Source: Propionicimonas sp. (GTDB lineage Bacteria; Actinomycetota; Actinomycetes; Propionibacteriales; Propionibacteriaceae). Taken from it: a stretch of 64,000 nucleotides of DNA. Below the pieces are notes generated by a model. The model made no database searches and was not told where the DNA came from. It was given only the letters and a program-made list of their open reading frames with translations. Position numbers and translations under genes: made by a program. Every line of letters begins with the position of its first letter. Positions within the stretch are counted from its first letter, which is position 1. The stretch is from NCBI GenBank assembly GCA_013791955.1, contig VMSW01000007.1, positions 1,116,001-1,180,000 on the forward strand. Reading direction: 5' to 3'. Positions 55,265 through 62,784 of this stretch are shown in pieces.

Positions 55265-56554
55265 TCAGGCTCCTTCTACCCGCATCAACGAGATGCCGGG
55301 GTGCACTTCCGGCATCGAGTTCAGGTCGGCAATGGCGCCGTCCACCTCACGGTGCAGAGCCAGGTGAGTCATCACTCCGAGCCGGGCCTGCTCGCCCGTG
55401 CTCTCCTGCCGGACGGCCTGCAGCGACACCCCGTGCCGCGCGAATGCGGTCGCCACCTGCGCCAACACCCCGGGCTCGTCGTGGACGGTCATCGAGGCGT
55501 AGTAGCGCGAACGCACCTCGCCGGCTGCGGTAATCGCCCGACCGGAATAGATCGACTCCCCCGGGCCACGGCTGCCGCGGACGCGGTTGCGCGCGGCGGT
55601 GACCAGGTCACCCAGCACCGCCGATGCCGTGGGCGATCCGCCAGCACCCTTACCCATGAACATCAGCCGACCCGCGTTGCGAGATTCAATGAAGATCGCG
55701 TTGTAGGCACCGGGAATGCTGGCTAGCGGATGAGCCACCGGCACCATCGTCGGATGGACGCCGACCGCAATCGTGCCGTCCTCGCTGAGCGCGCAGCGGG
55801 CCAACAGCTTGATCACACAGCCCATTTCTTTGGCTGCTTGAATGTCAGCGGACTTCACCCCAGTGATGCCCTCCCGGCTCACCTCCGACAGTTTCACCCG
55901 GGAGTGGAAGGCCAGGCTGGCCAGAATGGCTGCCTTGGCTGCGGCATCAAAGCCCTCGACGTCCGCGGTCGGATCAGACTCGGCGTAGCCAAGGCGCTGA
56001 GCCTCAGCGAGCACGTCGTCAAAGTCGGCCCCGTCGGTGTGCATCTTGTCGAGGATGAAGTTCGTGGTGCCGTTCACGATGCCCATCACTGCGGTCACTT
56101 CGTCGCCAACCAGCGATTCGCGCAGCGGACGCACGATCGGGATCGCACCGGCGACCGCCGCTTCGAAGTAGACATCCACCCCGGCTTCCTCGGCTGCGGA
56201 GTAGATCGTCGGGCCGTCCTCGGCCAGCAGTGCCTTGTTTGCGGTGATCACCGACGAGCCGGCATTGATCGCGGCCAAGATCAAGGTGCGAGCAGGCTCG
56301 ATTCCCCCCATCAGCTCGATCACCAGATCCACATCGGGCCGCGAAGCCAAACCAATGGCGTCATCGGTGAGCAGTGCCGAATCGATTCCCGGCCGCTCAA
56401 CATTGAGTCGGCGCACCGCGATACCAACTAGATCAAGGGGACGACCGACGCGGGCCCGCAGGTCATCGGCCTGCTCCAACAACTGCCGCGCGACTTGGGA
56501 TCCGACTACGCCACAACCCAGCAGCGCCACCTTCAGTGGCGTCGACTTGCCCAT
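55265..56554 (-). CDS. hom: Homoserine dehydrogenase
   Basis: Reduces aspartate semialdehyde to homoserine for threonine and methionine. The 429 residues have the Rossmann loop ALLGCGVVGSQVA (about 10), the catalytic lysine region GYAESDPTADVEGFDAAAK (about 200), and a C-terminal ACT domain (about 345-425, VHDEPGVLAQVATAFARHGV) for feedback control, usually by threonine. GAGG precedes the ATG at 56554, one base after lysA. thrC and thrB do not follow. Confidence 0.97.
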   Translation of the reverse strand: MGKSTPLKVALLGCGVVGSQVARQLLEQADDLRARVGRPLDLVGIAVRRLNVERPGIDSALLTDDAIGLASRPDVDLVIELMGGIEPARTLILAAINAGSSVITANKALLAEDGPTIYSAAEEAGVDVYFEAAVAGAIPIVRPLRESLVGDEVTAVMGIVNGTTNFILDKMHTDGADFDDVLAEAQRLGYAESDPTADVEGFDAAAKAAILASLAFHSRVKLSEVSREGITGVKSADIQAAKEMGCVIKLLARCALSEDGTIAVGVHPTMVPVAHPLASIPGAYNAIFIESRNAGRLMFMGKGAGGSPTASAVLGDLVTAARNRVRGSRGPGESIYSGRAITAAGEVRSRYYASMTVHDEPGVLAQVATAFARHGVSLQAVRQESTGEQARLGVMTHLALHREVDGAIADLNSMPEVHPGISLMRVEGA

Positions 56555-56555
56555 C

Positions 56556-57971
56556 TCATGCCTCGTTCTCAAGCCCGGCATCAAGTGCCAGGACGTCATC
56601 AAGGGACTCACGACGCAGGACCGTGGTGATCAATCCGTCGCGAACCGCGACCACTGGTGGCCGCGGGGTGTGATTGTAGTTGTTGGCCATCGACCGGCTG
56701 TACGCCCCTGAGGCGGGCACCGCCAGCAGATCTCCCACCCCGACATCGGCGGGCAGGAACTCATCGCGCACCAAAATGTCGCCGCCCTCGCAATGGACGC
56801 CGACCACCCGGGAAACCACCGGATCGGCCGCCGAGTTGCGATTGGCCAAGGCGGCTGAGTACTCCGCCGCATACAGGGCCGGACGAATGTTGTCGCTCAT
56901 GCCGCCGTCCACTGACAGATAGCGGCGGGTCAGGCCGCCACCGATATCTACCGGCTTCACTGTGCCCACCCGGTAGACCGCCATCCCGGCGGTGCCAACG
57001 ATGGCCCGTCCCGGTTCCAAGGAAATCTCGGGCTGGGTCAATCCGAACGCCCGGCACTCGTGCGCCACAATCTCGCGCAGGCCAGCGGCCAGGTTCTCCG
57101 GGGTGGAGGGGTCGTCCTCCTTGGTGTAGGCGATGCCGAAGCCGCCGCCAAGGTCGAGTTGCGGCATCTCCTGCCCGGTCGCCTCTTTGAACTGGGCGAA
57201 CAGCTTGAGCGTGCGGCGGGCAGCCACCTCGAAACCGTGGGTGTCGAAGATCTGGCTGCCGATGTGGGAGTGAATCCCCATCAATTCCAGGTAGGGGCTG
57301 TGGTGGCAGCGGAACATCCCGACCAGAGCTTGCCCCGAGGCGATCGAGAAGCCGAACTTCTGATCCTCATGCGCGGTGGCGATGTACTCATGGGTGTGGG
57401 CCTCCACTCCAGTGGTGACCCGCACCATCACTTTGGCTTTGACGCCAAGTTCTGCGCACAGCTCTTCCAGCCGTGAGATCTCATCTGATGAGTCGACGAT
57501 GATGCGTCCGACCCCGCGGGTCAACGAAATCCGTAGCTCCTCGACCGACTTGTTGTTGCCGTGATGGCCGATCCGGGCCGGGTCGAAGCCGGCGCGCAGT
57601 GCCACCGTCAGCTCACCGAGCGAGGCGACATCCAGGTACAGGCCTTCCTCAGCTACCCACTTGGCGATGGTGCCGCTCAGAAAAGCCTTGCCGGCGTAAT
57701 AGACCGTCCAACCTTCAAAGGCCTGCTTCCAAGCCCGGGCCCGGGCCCGGAAATCGTCCTCATCCAGGACGTAGACCGGGGTGCCCACCTGGGCAGCCAG
57801 CTCGGTCAGCCGGACGCCACCGACCTCGATCGCGCCGTCCTCGCCGCGCCGGGTGGTCGAGCTCCACAGCTTCATAGTCAGCGCATTGACATCTTCGGGC
57901 CGAGTCAGCCACACCGGTGCTGGTGAGGCGGCCTCGGCATGAATCTCGCCGGCTACGTGCATATGCGTCAT
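56556..57971 (-). CDS. lysA: Diaminopimelate decarboxylase
   Basis: Last step of lysine synthesis; PLP enzyme. The 471-residue protein has the PLP lysine in VYYAGKAFLS (about 92), the glycine-rich PLP-phosphate loop LDLGGGFGIAYT, and the partner-subunit Cys region VGVHCEGGDIL (about 395). The ATG at 57971 has CACAGT seven bases upstream and no Shine-Dalgarno; GTG 58016 and ATG 57962 are alternatives. The usual upstream argS is absent, with a tRNA-Arg in that position on the opposite strand. Confidence 0.96.
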   Translation of the reverse strand: MTHMHVAGEIHAEAASPAPVWLTRPEDVNALTMKLWSSTTRRGEDGAIEVGGVRLTELAAQVGTPVYVLDEDDFRARARAWKQAFEGWTVYYAGKAFLSGTIAKWVAEEGLYLDVASLGELTVALRAGFDPARIGHHGNNKSVEELRISLTRGVGRIIVDSSDEISRLEELCAELGVKAKVMVRVTTGVEAHTHEYIATAHEDQKFGFSIASGQALVGMFRCHHSPYLELMGIHSHIGSQIFDTHGFEVAARRTLKLFAQFKEATGQEMPQLDLGGGFGIAYTKEDDPSTPENLAAGLREIVAHECRAFGLTQPEISLEPGRAIVGTAGMAVYRVGTVKPVDIGGGLTRRYLSVDGGMSDNIRPALYAAEYSAALANRNSAADPVVSRVVGVHCEGGDILVRDEFLPADVGVGDLLAVPASGAYSRSMANNYNHTPRPPVVAVRDGLITTVLRRESLDDVLALDAGLENEA

Positions 57972-58105
57972 GTGGGCAACTGTGCCAGAGTCGCCGCCCG
58001 AGCCGTCGATCGCCACCTCGATCTGGACTTAACCCGCGCCGGGCCCGCCGATGCGACTGCCTCGGCCAGACTTTGCTACAGTGCGTGACGGCCCTTTTGG
58101 GCCCG

Positions 58106-58177
58106 GCCCCCGTAGCTCAGGGGATAGAGCACCGCCCTCCGGAGGCGGGAGCGCGCGTTCGAATCGCGCCGGGGGCG
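58106..58177 (+). tRNA. tRNA-Arg (anticodon CCG)
   Basis: A complete 72-base cloverleaf: acceptor GCCCCCG/CGGGGGC, D arm GCTC/GAGC, anticodon arm CCGCC/GGCGG with loop CTCCGGA (anticodon CCG, reading CGG), four-base variable loop, T arm GCGCG/CGCGC with TTCGAAT. The discriminator is G and the 3-prime CCA is not encoded (CCG follows). No repeat of its 3-prime end that would mark an integrated element was seen in the window. Confidence 0.97.
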
Positions 58178-58483
58178 CCGTTACTCAATTTCGCGTAGGT
58201 GCGTTTGGCACCAATCCGCCTGCATTTCCAGCGCCGAGAGCGTTGGCTTTCACCTCAGCTGGTGCTCCCCGGACAGTGTTGGGCCAAGCCGTCGCCAAAT
58301 GCCCCGTGCGCATCGACGGCAAGACCGGCATGAGAGGTTGTAAATACAAGGGCTTGTAGCGACATTGACCGCCCTGACAACGCATTTTGAAACTCACCGG
58401 GCCAGTGGTTCAATCCTTGTGGCGGCATATGTAACATCTATGCCGATAATCCGCGAGCACTGAGTGCAGGGAAGAAGAAGACC
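58178..58483 (+). promoter_or_regulatory. Upstream region of kgd with candidate promoter and inverted repeat
   Basis: Roughly 300 non-coding bases. TTCAAT at 58409-58414 and TAACAT at 58432-58437 are spaced by 17 bases and form a reasonable promoter. CGGCATA at 58423-58429 is repeated inverted as TATGCCG at 58439-58445, with nine bases between, overlapping the -10: a likely operator. The first 200 bases after the tRNA show nothing I recognise beyond a weak GGTGC/GCACC hairpin at 58197-58211. Confidence 0.5.
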
Positions 58484-61400
58484 GTGGCTGAGCCGCATCA
58501 GAACCCAGAATCAAGCAACGTCGCCGACCAGTTCGGCGCGAACGACTGGTTGATCGACGAGATGCGCGAGCGGTACCTGGCAGACCCCGGCTCAGTCGAC
58601 CCCGCCTGGGTCGCCTTCTTCCAGCGCGCTGAGGGGTCAGTAGCCACCCCGGCGGCAGCTACTCCCCCGGCCGCACCCGTCCCAACACCCGCCGCACCAG
58701 CGACGGCCCCGGCCGCGCCAGTGGCCGCTGCGCCCGCGCCAGCTGCCGCAGCAGGCGTGGCCCCGACCGCTGAGCCCAGCCCATTCTCCAAATCCGGCCC
58801 GCAGGGTCCCGGATCCGGAACCGGCGTTTCGGCTGATCGGCCGCGCCAGCAGCCGCAGTCGTCCAAAGCCGCGGTCGAGCCGGTCCGCACCCCGCTCCGT
58901 GGCGCGCCGATGCGCACCGCCCAGAACATGGACGCCTCCCTGGCCGTGCCGACAGCCACCAGCGTCCGCGACGTACCGATGAAGCTGGTCATCGACCAGC
59001 GGCAGTTGATCAATGCCCATCTGGCTCGCACGACCGGCGGCAAGGTGTCCTTCACCCACCTGATCGGTTGGGCCATGGTTCAGGCGCTCAAGGCCGTACC
59101 GCAGATGAACAACTCCTACGAAGTAGTCGACGGCAAGCCAATGCTGGTTACCCCGGCCTCGATCAATCTCGGCCTGGCCGTGGACATGAAGAAGTCTGAC
59201 GGCACCCGTCAGCTGGTCGTACCCAACATCAAGAACTGCGAGGACCTCGATTTCGCCGGCTTCTGGAGCGCCTACGAGGCCCTGATCGCCAAGGCTCGCA
59301 AGGGCAAGCTGGAGGTCTCCGATTTCGCTGGCTCGACCGCATCTCTGACCAACCCCGGCGGTATCGGCACCAACCATTCGGTGCCACGGCTGATGGCTGG
59401 CCAAGGGGTGATCCTCGGAGTCGGCTCGATCGACTACCCGCCGGAGTTCCAGGGTGCCAGCGTGGTCCGGATCAACGAGTTGGGCGTCTCGAAGGTGACC
59501 ACGCTCACCTCTACCTACGACCATCGCGTGATCCAGGGTGCCCAATCCGGTGAGTTCCTCAAGCACCTCCACGAGCTGCTCATTGGGAAGCACGCCTTCT
59601 ACGACGGCATCTTCGACTCCCTGCGGGTGCCCTACGCCCCGATTCGTTGGACACCGGACAACAGCGACGCCCGCGACGGCTCCATCCCGCGGGCTGCCCG
59701 GGTCTTCTCGCTGATCGACGCCTACCGCACCCGCGGCCACTACCTGGCCGATGTCGATCCGCTGGAATACCGTCAGCGCAGCCACCCCGAACTCGAACTG
59801 GAGCACCACGGGCTGAGCCTTTGGGATCTTGACCGCGAGTTCCCGGTGGGCAACTACGCCGGGTTGACCGGCCAGGTGCGCCCGCTGCGCGACATCGTGG
59901 CCGGGCTACGCGACTCCTACTGCCGCACCGTCAGCGTGGAATACATGCACATCGATGACGAGGAGGAGCGCACCTGGATCCAGGAGCAGTTCGAGCGGCC
60001 CTTCGTGCCGCTGCCCCGCGAGGAGCACCTGCGGATCCTGGACAAGCTCAACGAGGCTGAGGTCTTCGAGACCTTCCTACAAACCAAGTTCGTCGGGCAG
60101 AAGCGCTTCTCCTTGGAGGGCGCCGAATCCACGATCGTCTTCCTCGATGAGGTTTGCGAACAGGCCGCCGATGGCGAGGTGGACGAAGTGGTCATCGGGA
60201 TGCCCCACCGCGGACGCCTGAACGTGCTGGCCAATATCGTCGGCAAGTCCTATGCCCAGATCTTCCGCGAGTTCCAGGGCAACTACGACCCCCGCCTGAC
60301 CCAGGGCTCCGGCGATGTGAAGTACCACCTGGGCGCCGAGGGCGAGTTCAAAGCAGCCAGCGGCCGCACCATCAAGACTTCGGTGGCCGCCAACCCGTCC
60401 CATTTGGAGGCGGTCAACCCGGTGGTCGAGGGCATCGTGCGCGCCAAGATCGACCAGATCGGCAAGCGCCCCGACTGGCCGGTCATGGCCATTCTGCTGC
60501 ACGGCGATGCTGCCTTCTCCGGGCAGGGCGTGGTCTACGAGACTCTGCAGATGAGCCAACTGCGCGCCTTCAAGACTGGCGGCACGATCCATCTGGTGGT
60601 GAACAACCAGGTGGGCTTCACCACCTCGCCGGTCGAGTCCCGCTCCTCGGTGTACTGCACTGATGTGGCCAAGTCGATCCAGGCGCCGGTCTTCCACGTC
60701 AACGGTGATGACCCTGAGGCCGTGGCCCGAGTGGCCCAGATTGCTTTCGCCTACCGGCAGCGCTTCAACCGCGACGTGGTAGTCGATCTGATCGCCTATC
60801 GCCGCCGCGGACACAACGAGGGCGATGACCCGAGTTTCACCCAGCCGCTGATGTATGACCTGATCGAGCAGAAGCGCAGCAGCCGCAAGCTCTACACCGA
60901 GGCCTTGATCGGTCGCGGTGACATCACCACCGAGGACGCCGAGCGAGTGCTGGCCCGCTTCCGCGAGCGGCTTGAGGGTGTGTTCAAGGAGGTCCGTGAG
61001 GCTGGCGAAGTACCGGCCGAAGAGCCCAAGACCCCCTACTACCCGCCGAAGCTCGGCGAGGCGAAGGGCACCGCGATCACCGCTGAGCAGATGGAGATCG
61101 TTGCCCGCGCCCACCTCACCTTCCCCGAGGGATTCACCCCGCATCCGAAAGTGCTCAGCCAACTCCAGCGCCGAGCAGAGAGCATCCGGACCGGCCCTAT
61201 CGACTGGGCGACTGCGGAACTGCTGGCCTTCGGCTCGCTGCTGATGGAAGGGCGCCCGGTTCGCCTGGAAGGTCAGGACAGCCGTCGGGGCACCTTCAGC
61301 CAGCGCTTCGCCGGCATCGTCGATCGGGTCACCGCCCGCGCCTACGTGCCGTTGAAGCATTTGACCGCTGACCAGGGAAACTTCCACGTATTCGACGCAC

Positions 61401-62245
61401 TGCTCAGCGAATACGCCACCATGGGCTTCGAGTACGGCTACTCGGTGGCCGCACCGGACGCGCTGGTGCTGTGGGAGGGCCAGTTTGGCGATTTCGCCAA
61501 TGGCGCGCAGACCATCGCCGATGAGTTCATCTCTTCGGGCAATGCGAAGTGGACCCAGAAGTCCGGGGTAGTACTGCTACTCCCCCACGGCTTCGAAGGA
61601 CAGGGCCCCGACCACTCCTCAGCTCGCCTGGAGCGTTGGCTGACGCTGTGCTCCGAGGGTGCCCTGGCCGTGAGCCAGCCCTCCTCTCCAGCCAGCTATT
61701 TCCACCTGCTGCGGACCCACGCCTACGTGAACTGGCACCGTCCGGTGGTTATCGCTACACCCAAGTCGATGCTGCGGAGCAAGGCCGCGGCATCCTCGGT
61801 CGATGAGTTCATCAACGGACGCTGGCGCCCGGCCCAAGGCGACCCGACGATCACCGATCCGAGCAAGGTGAAGCGGATCCTGATCTGCTCTGGCAAGATC
61901 CGCTGGGAGCTGGTCGCAGCGCGTGCCAAGGCCGGACTGGACGACCAGGTGGCCATCTTGTCGCTGGAGCGGCTCTACCCGATCCCAGCCCCGGAACTGG
62001 CTGCCGAACTGGCCAAGTACCCCCAGGTCACCGACATCCGTTGGGTGCAGGACGAGCCCGAAAACCAGGGCGCCTGGTGGTTCCTGCAGTTGCATCTGCC
62101 GGCGGCGGTCGCTGCCCAACTGCCTGGCTACGAATTGTCACTCACCGGAATAACTCGGCCAGCCGCTTCAGCTCCGTCGGTCGGATCGGTTAAGGTACAC
62201 CTCGCCCAAGAAGCCGAACTGCTTCGAGCAGCGTTGGCCGAATGA
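58484..62245 (+). CDS. kgd: Multifunctional 2-oxoglutarate decarboxylase/dehydrogenase E1 with E2-like domain
   Basis: The actinobacterial OdhA/Kgd enzyme of 1253 residues. Order: N-terminal E1 helix (about 15-45, NDWLIDEMRERYLADPG), Ala/Pro linker (45-125), E2 acyltransferase-like domain (about 145-370; LTSTYDHRVIQGAQSGEF holds the catalytic His), then the thiamine-dependent E1 core with IGMPHRGRLNVLANIVGK (about 570), LLHGDAAFSGQGVVYETL (about 672) and VVNNQVGFTT. No lipoyl domain is present, as usual. GTG start with a weak GGGAAG site. The FHA regulator OdhI/GarA is not nearby. Confidence 0.97.
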   Translation: MAEPHQNPESSNVADQFGANDWLIDEMRERYLADPGSVDPAWVAFFQRAEGSVATPAAATPPAAPVPTPAAPATAPAAPVAAAPAPAAAAGVAPTAEPSPFSKSGPQGPGSGTGVSADRPRQQPQSSKAAVEPVRTPLRGAPMRTAQNMDASLAVPTATSVRDVPMKLVIDQRQLINAHLARTTGGKVSFTHLIGWAMVQALKAVPQMNNSYEVVDGKPMLVTPASINLGLAVDMKKSDGTRQLVVPNIKNCEDLDFAGFWSAYEALIAKARKGKLEVSDFAGSTASLTNPGGIGTNHSVPRLMAGQGVILGVGSIDYPPEFQGASVVRINELGVSKVTTLTSTYDHRVIQGAQSGEFLKHLHELLIGKHAFYDGIFDSLRVPYAPIRWTPDNSDARDGSIPRAARVFSLIDAYRTRGHYLADVDPLEYRQRSHPELELEHHGLSLWDLDREFPVGNYAGLTGQVRPLRDIVAGLRDSYCRTVSVEYMHIDDEEERTWIQEQFERPFVPLPREEHLRILDKLNEAEVFETFLQTKFVGQKRFSLEGAESTIVFLDEVCEQAADGEVDEVVIGMPHRGRLNVLANIVGKSYAQIFREFQGNYDPRLTQGSGDVKYHLGAEGEFKAASGRTIKTSVAANPSHLEAVNPVVEGIVRAKIDQIGKRPDWPVMAILLHGDAAFSGQGVVYETLQMSQLRAFKTGGTIHLVVNNQVGFTTSPVESRSSVYCTDVAKSIQAPVFHVNGDDPEAVARVAQIAFAYRQRFNRDVVVDLIAYRRRGHNEGDDPSFTQPLMYDLIEQKRSSRKLYTEALIGRGDITTEDAERVLARFRERLEGVFKEVREAGEVPAEEPKTPYYPPKLGEAKGTAITAEQMEIVARAHLTFPEGFTPHPKVLSQLQRRAESIRTGPIDWATAELLAFGSLLMEGRPVRLEGQDSRRGTFSQRFAGIVDRVTARAYVPLKHLTADQGNFHVFDALLSEYATMGFEYGYSVAAPDALVLWEGQFGDFANGAQTIADEFISSGNAKWTQKSGVVLLLPHGFEGQGPDHSSARLERWLTLCSEGALAVSQPSSPASYFHLLRTHAYVNWHRPVVIATPKSMLRSKAAASSVDEFINGRWRPAQGDPTITDPSKVKRILICSGKIRWELVAARAKAGLDDQVAILSLERLYPIPAPELAAELAKYPQVTDIRWVQDEPENQGAWWFLQLHLPAAVAAQLPGYELSLTGITRPAASAPSVGSVKVHLAQEAELLRAALAE

Positions 62246-62262
62246 GTAAAGACTGACGTTCG

Positions 62263-62297
62263 GGTTGCGGCGCTGGATCACCTCCAGCGCTGCAACC
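62263..62297 (+). terminator. Hairpin downstream of kgd
   Basis: GGTTGCGGCGCTGGA pairs over 15 positions (one G-U) with TCCAGCGCTGCAACC around a TCACC loop, 17 bases after the kgd stop. No T-run follows. Confidence 0.75.
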
Positions 62298-62363
62298 AGG
62301 ACACCCGGCGTGAGCATCGCTGGGCACCCTGGAGGGGATCGAATCTCTCCAGATGTGCAATTT

Positions 62364-62389
62364 GGGGTGTCACCCCTTGTGCTCACAAG
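62364..62389 (+). promoter_or_regulatory. Two abutting palindromes in the whiB1 promoter region
   Basis: GGGGTG-T-CACCCC (62364-62376) runs directly into CTTGTG-CT-CACAAG (62376-62389), sharing one C. Both are perfect. TAGAGT at 62391-62396, just downstream, is a plausible -10 for whiB1, so proteins bound here would sit over the promoter core. The half-sites partly resemble CRP-type TGTG/CACA but with a two-base spacer instead of six, so this is not a standard CRP box. Confidence 0.55.
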
Positions 62390-62491
62390 CTAGAGTTGTC
62401 ACCCTGTACTGCGGAGTGAGCCGAAGAACCGCGCCGGCCACCCGTTGCCGCGTGCAATGCGGACCCATCGATCTTAGGGAGTGGTTTTTTC

Positions 62492-62752
62492 ATGGACTGG
62501 CGCCATCGGTCTGCCTGCTTGACCGAGGACCCAGAGCTGTTCTTCCCGATCGGCAATACTGGTCCGGCTCTGATGCAGATTGCAGAGGCAAAGAAAGTTT
62601 GTCGCCGCTGCGATGTCCGCGAAGCCTGCCTGCAATGGGCTCTGGACGCCGGGCAAGACCACGGTGTTTGGGGCGGCCTGAGTGAAGACGAGCGTCGCGC
62701 CATGAAGCGTCGGGCCGCCCGCATGCGGGTGCGCGCCAACGCCGGTAGCTGA
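62492..62752 (+). CDS. whiB1: WhiB1-type iron-sulfur transcriptional regulator
   Basis: An 86-residue Wbl protein. Cys9, Cys37, Cys40 and Cys46 coordinate a 4Fe-4S cluster; the GVWGG turn is at 58-62; the tail is basic (RRAMKRRAARMRVR) for DNA contact. The N-terminus MDWRHRSACLTEDPELFFP and overall spacing match mycobacterial WhiB1, an essential, NO-sensitive partner of the primary sigma factor. AGGGAG lies ten bases before the ATG. pdtaS follows convergently, as in Mycobacterium. Confidence 0.95.
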   Translation: MDWRHRSACLTEDPELFFPIGNTGPALMQIAEAKKVCRRCDVREACLQWALDAGQDHGVWGGLSEDERRAMKRRAARMRVRANAGS

Positions 62753-62784
62753 GGACGAACTCTCCCGACTTAGGTTGCCCTGGC

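Noticed and set aside
58106-58177. tRNA-Arg as attachment site of an integrated element
   Set aside because: No integrase and no repeat of the tRNA 3-prime end in the window; the flanking genes are core metabolism.
60077-61387. 436-codon frame on the minus strand
   Set aside because: Antisense to the conserved E1 core of kgd; no family resemblance.
62376-62389. CRP/GlxR binding site at whiB1
   Set aside because: The half-sites are similar, but the spacer is two bases instead of six, so I call it an unassigned palindrome.
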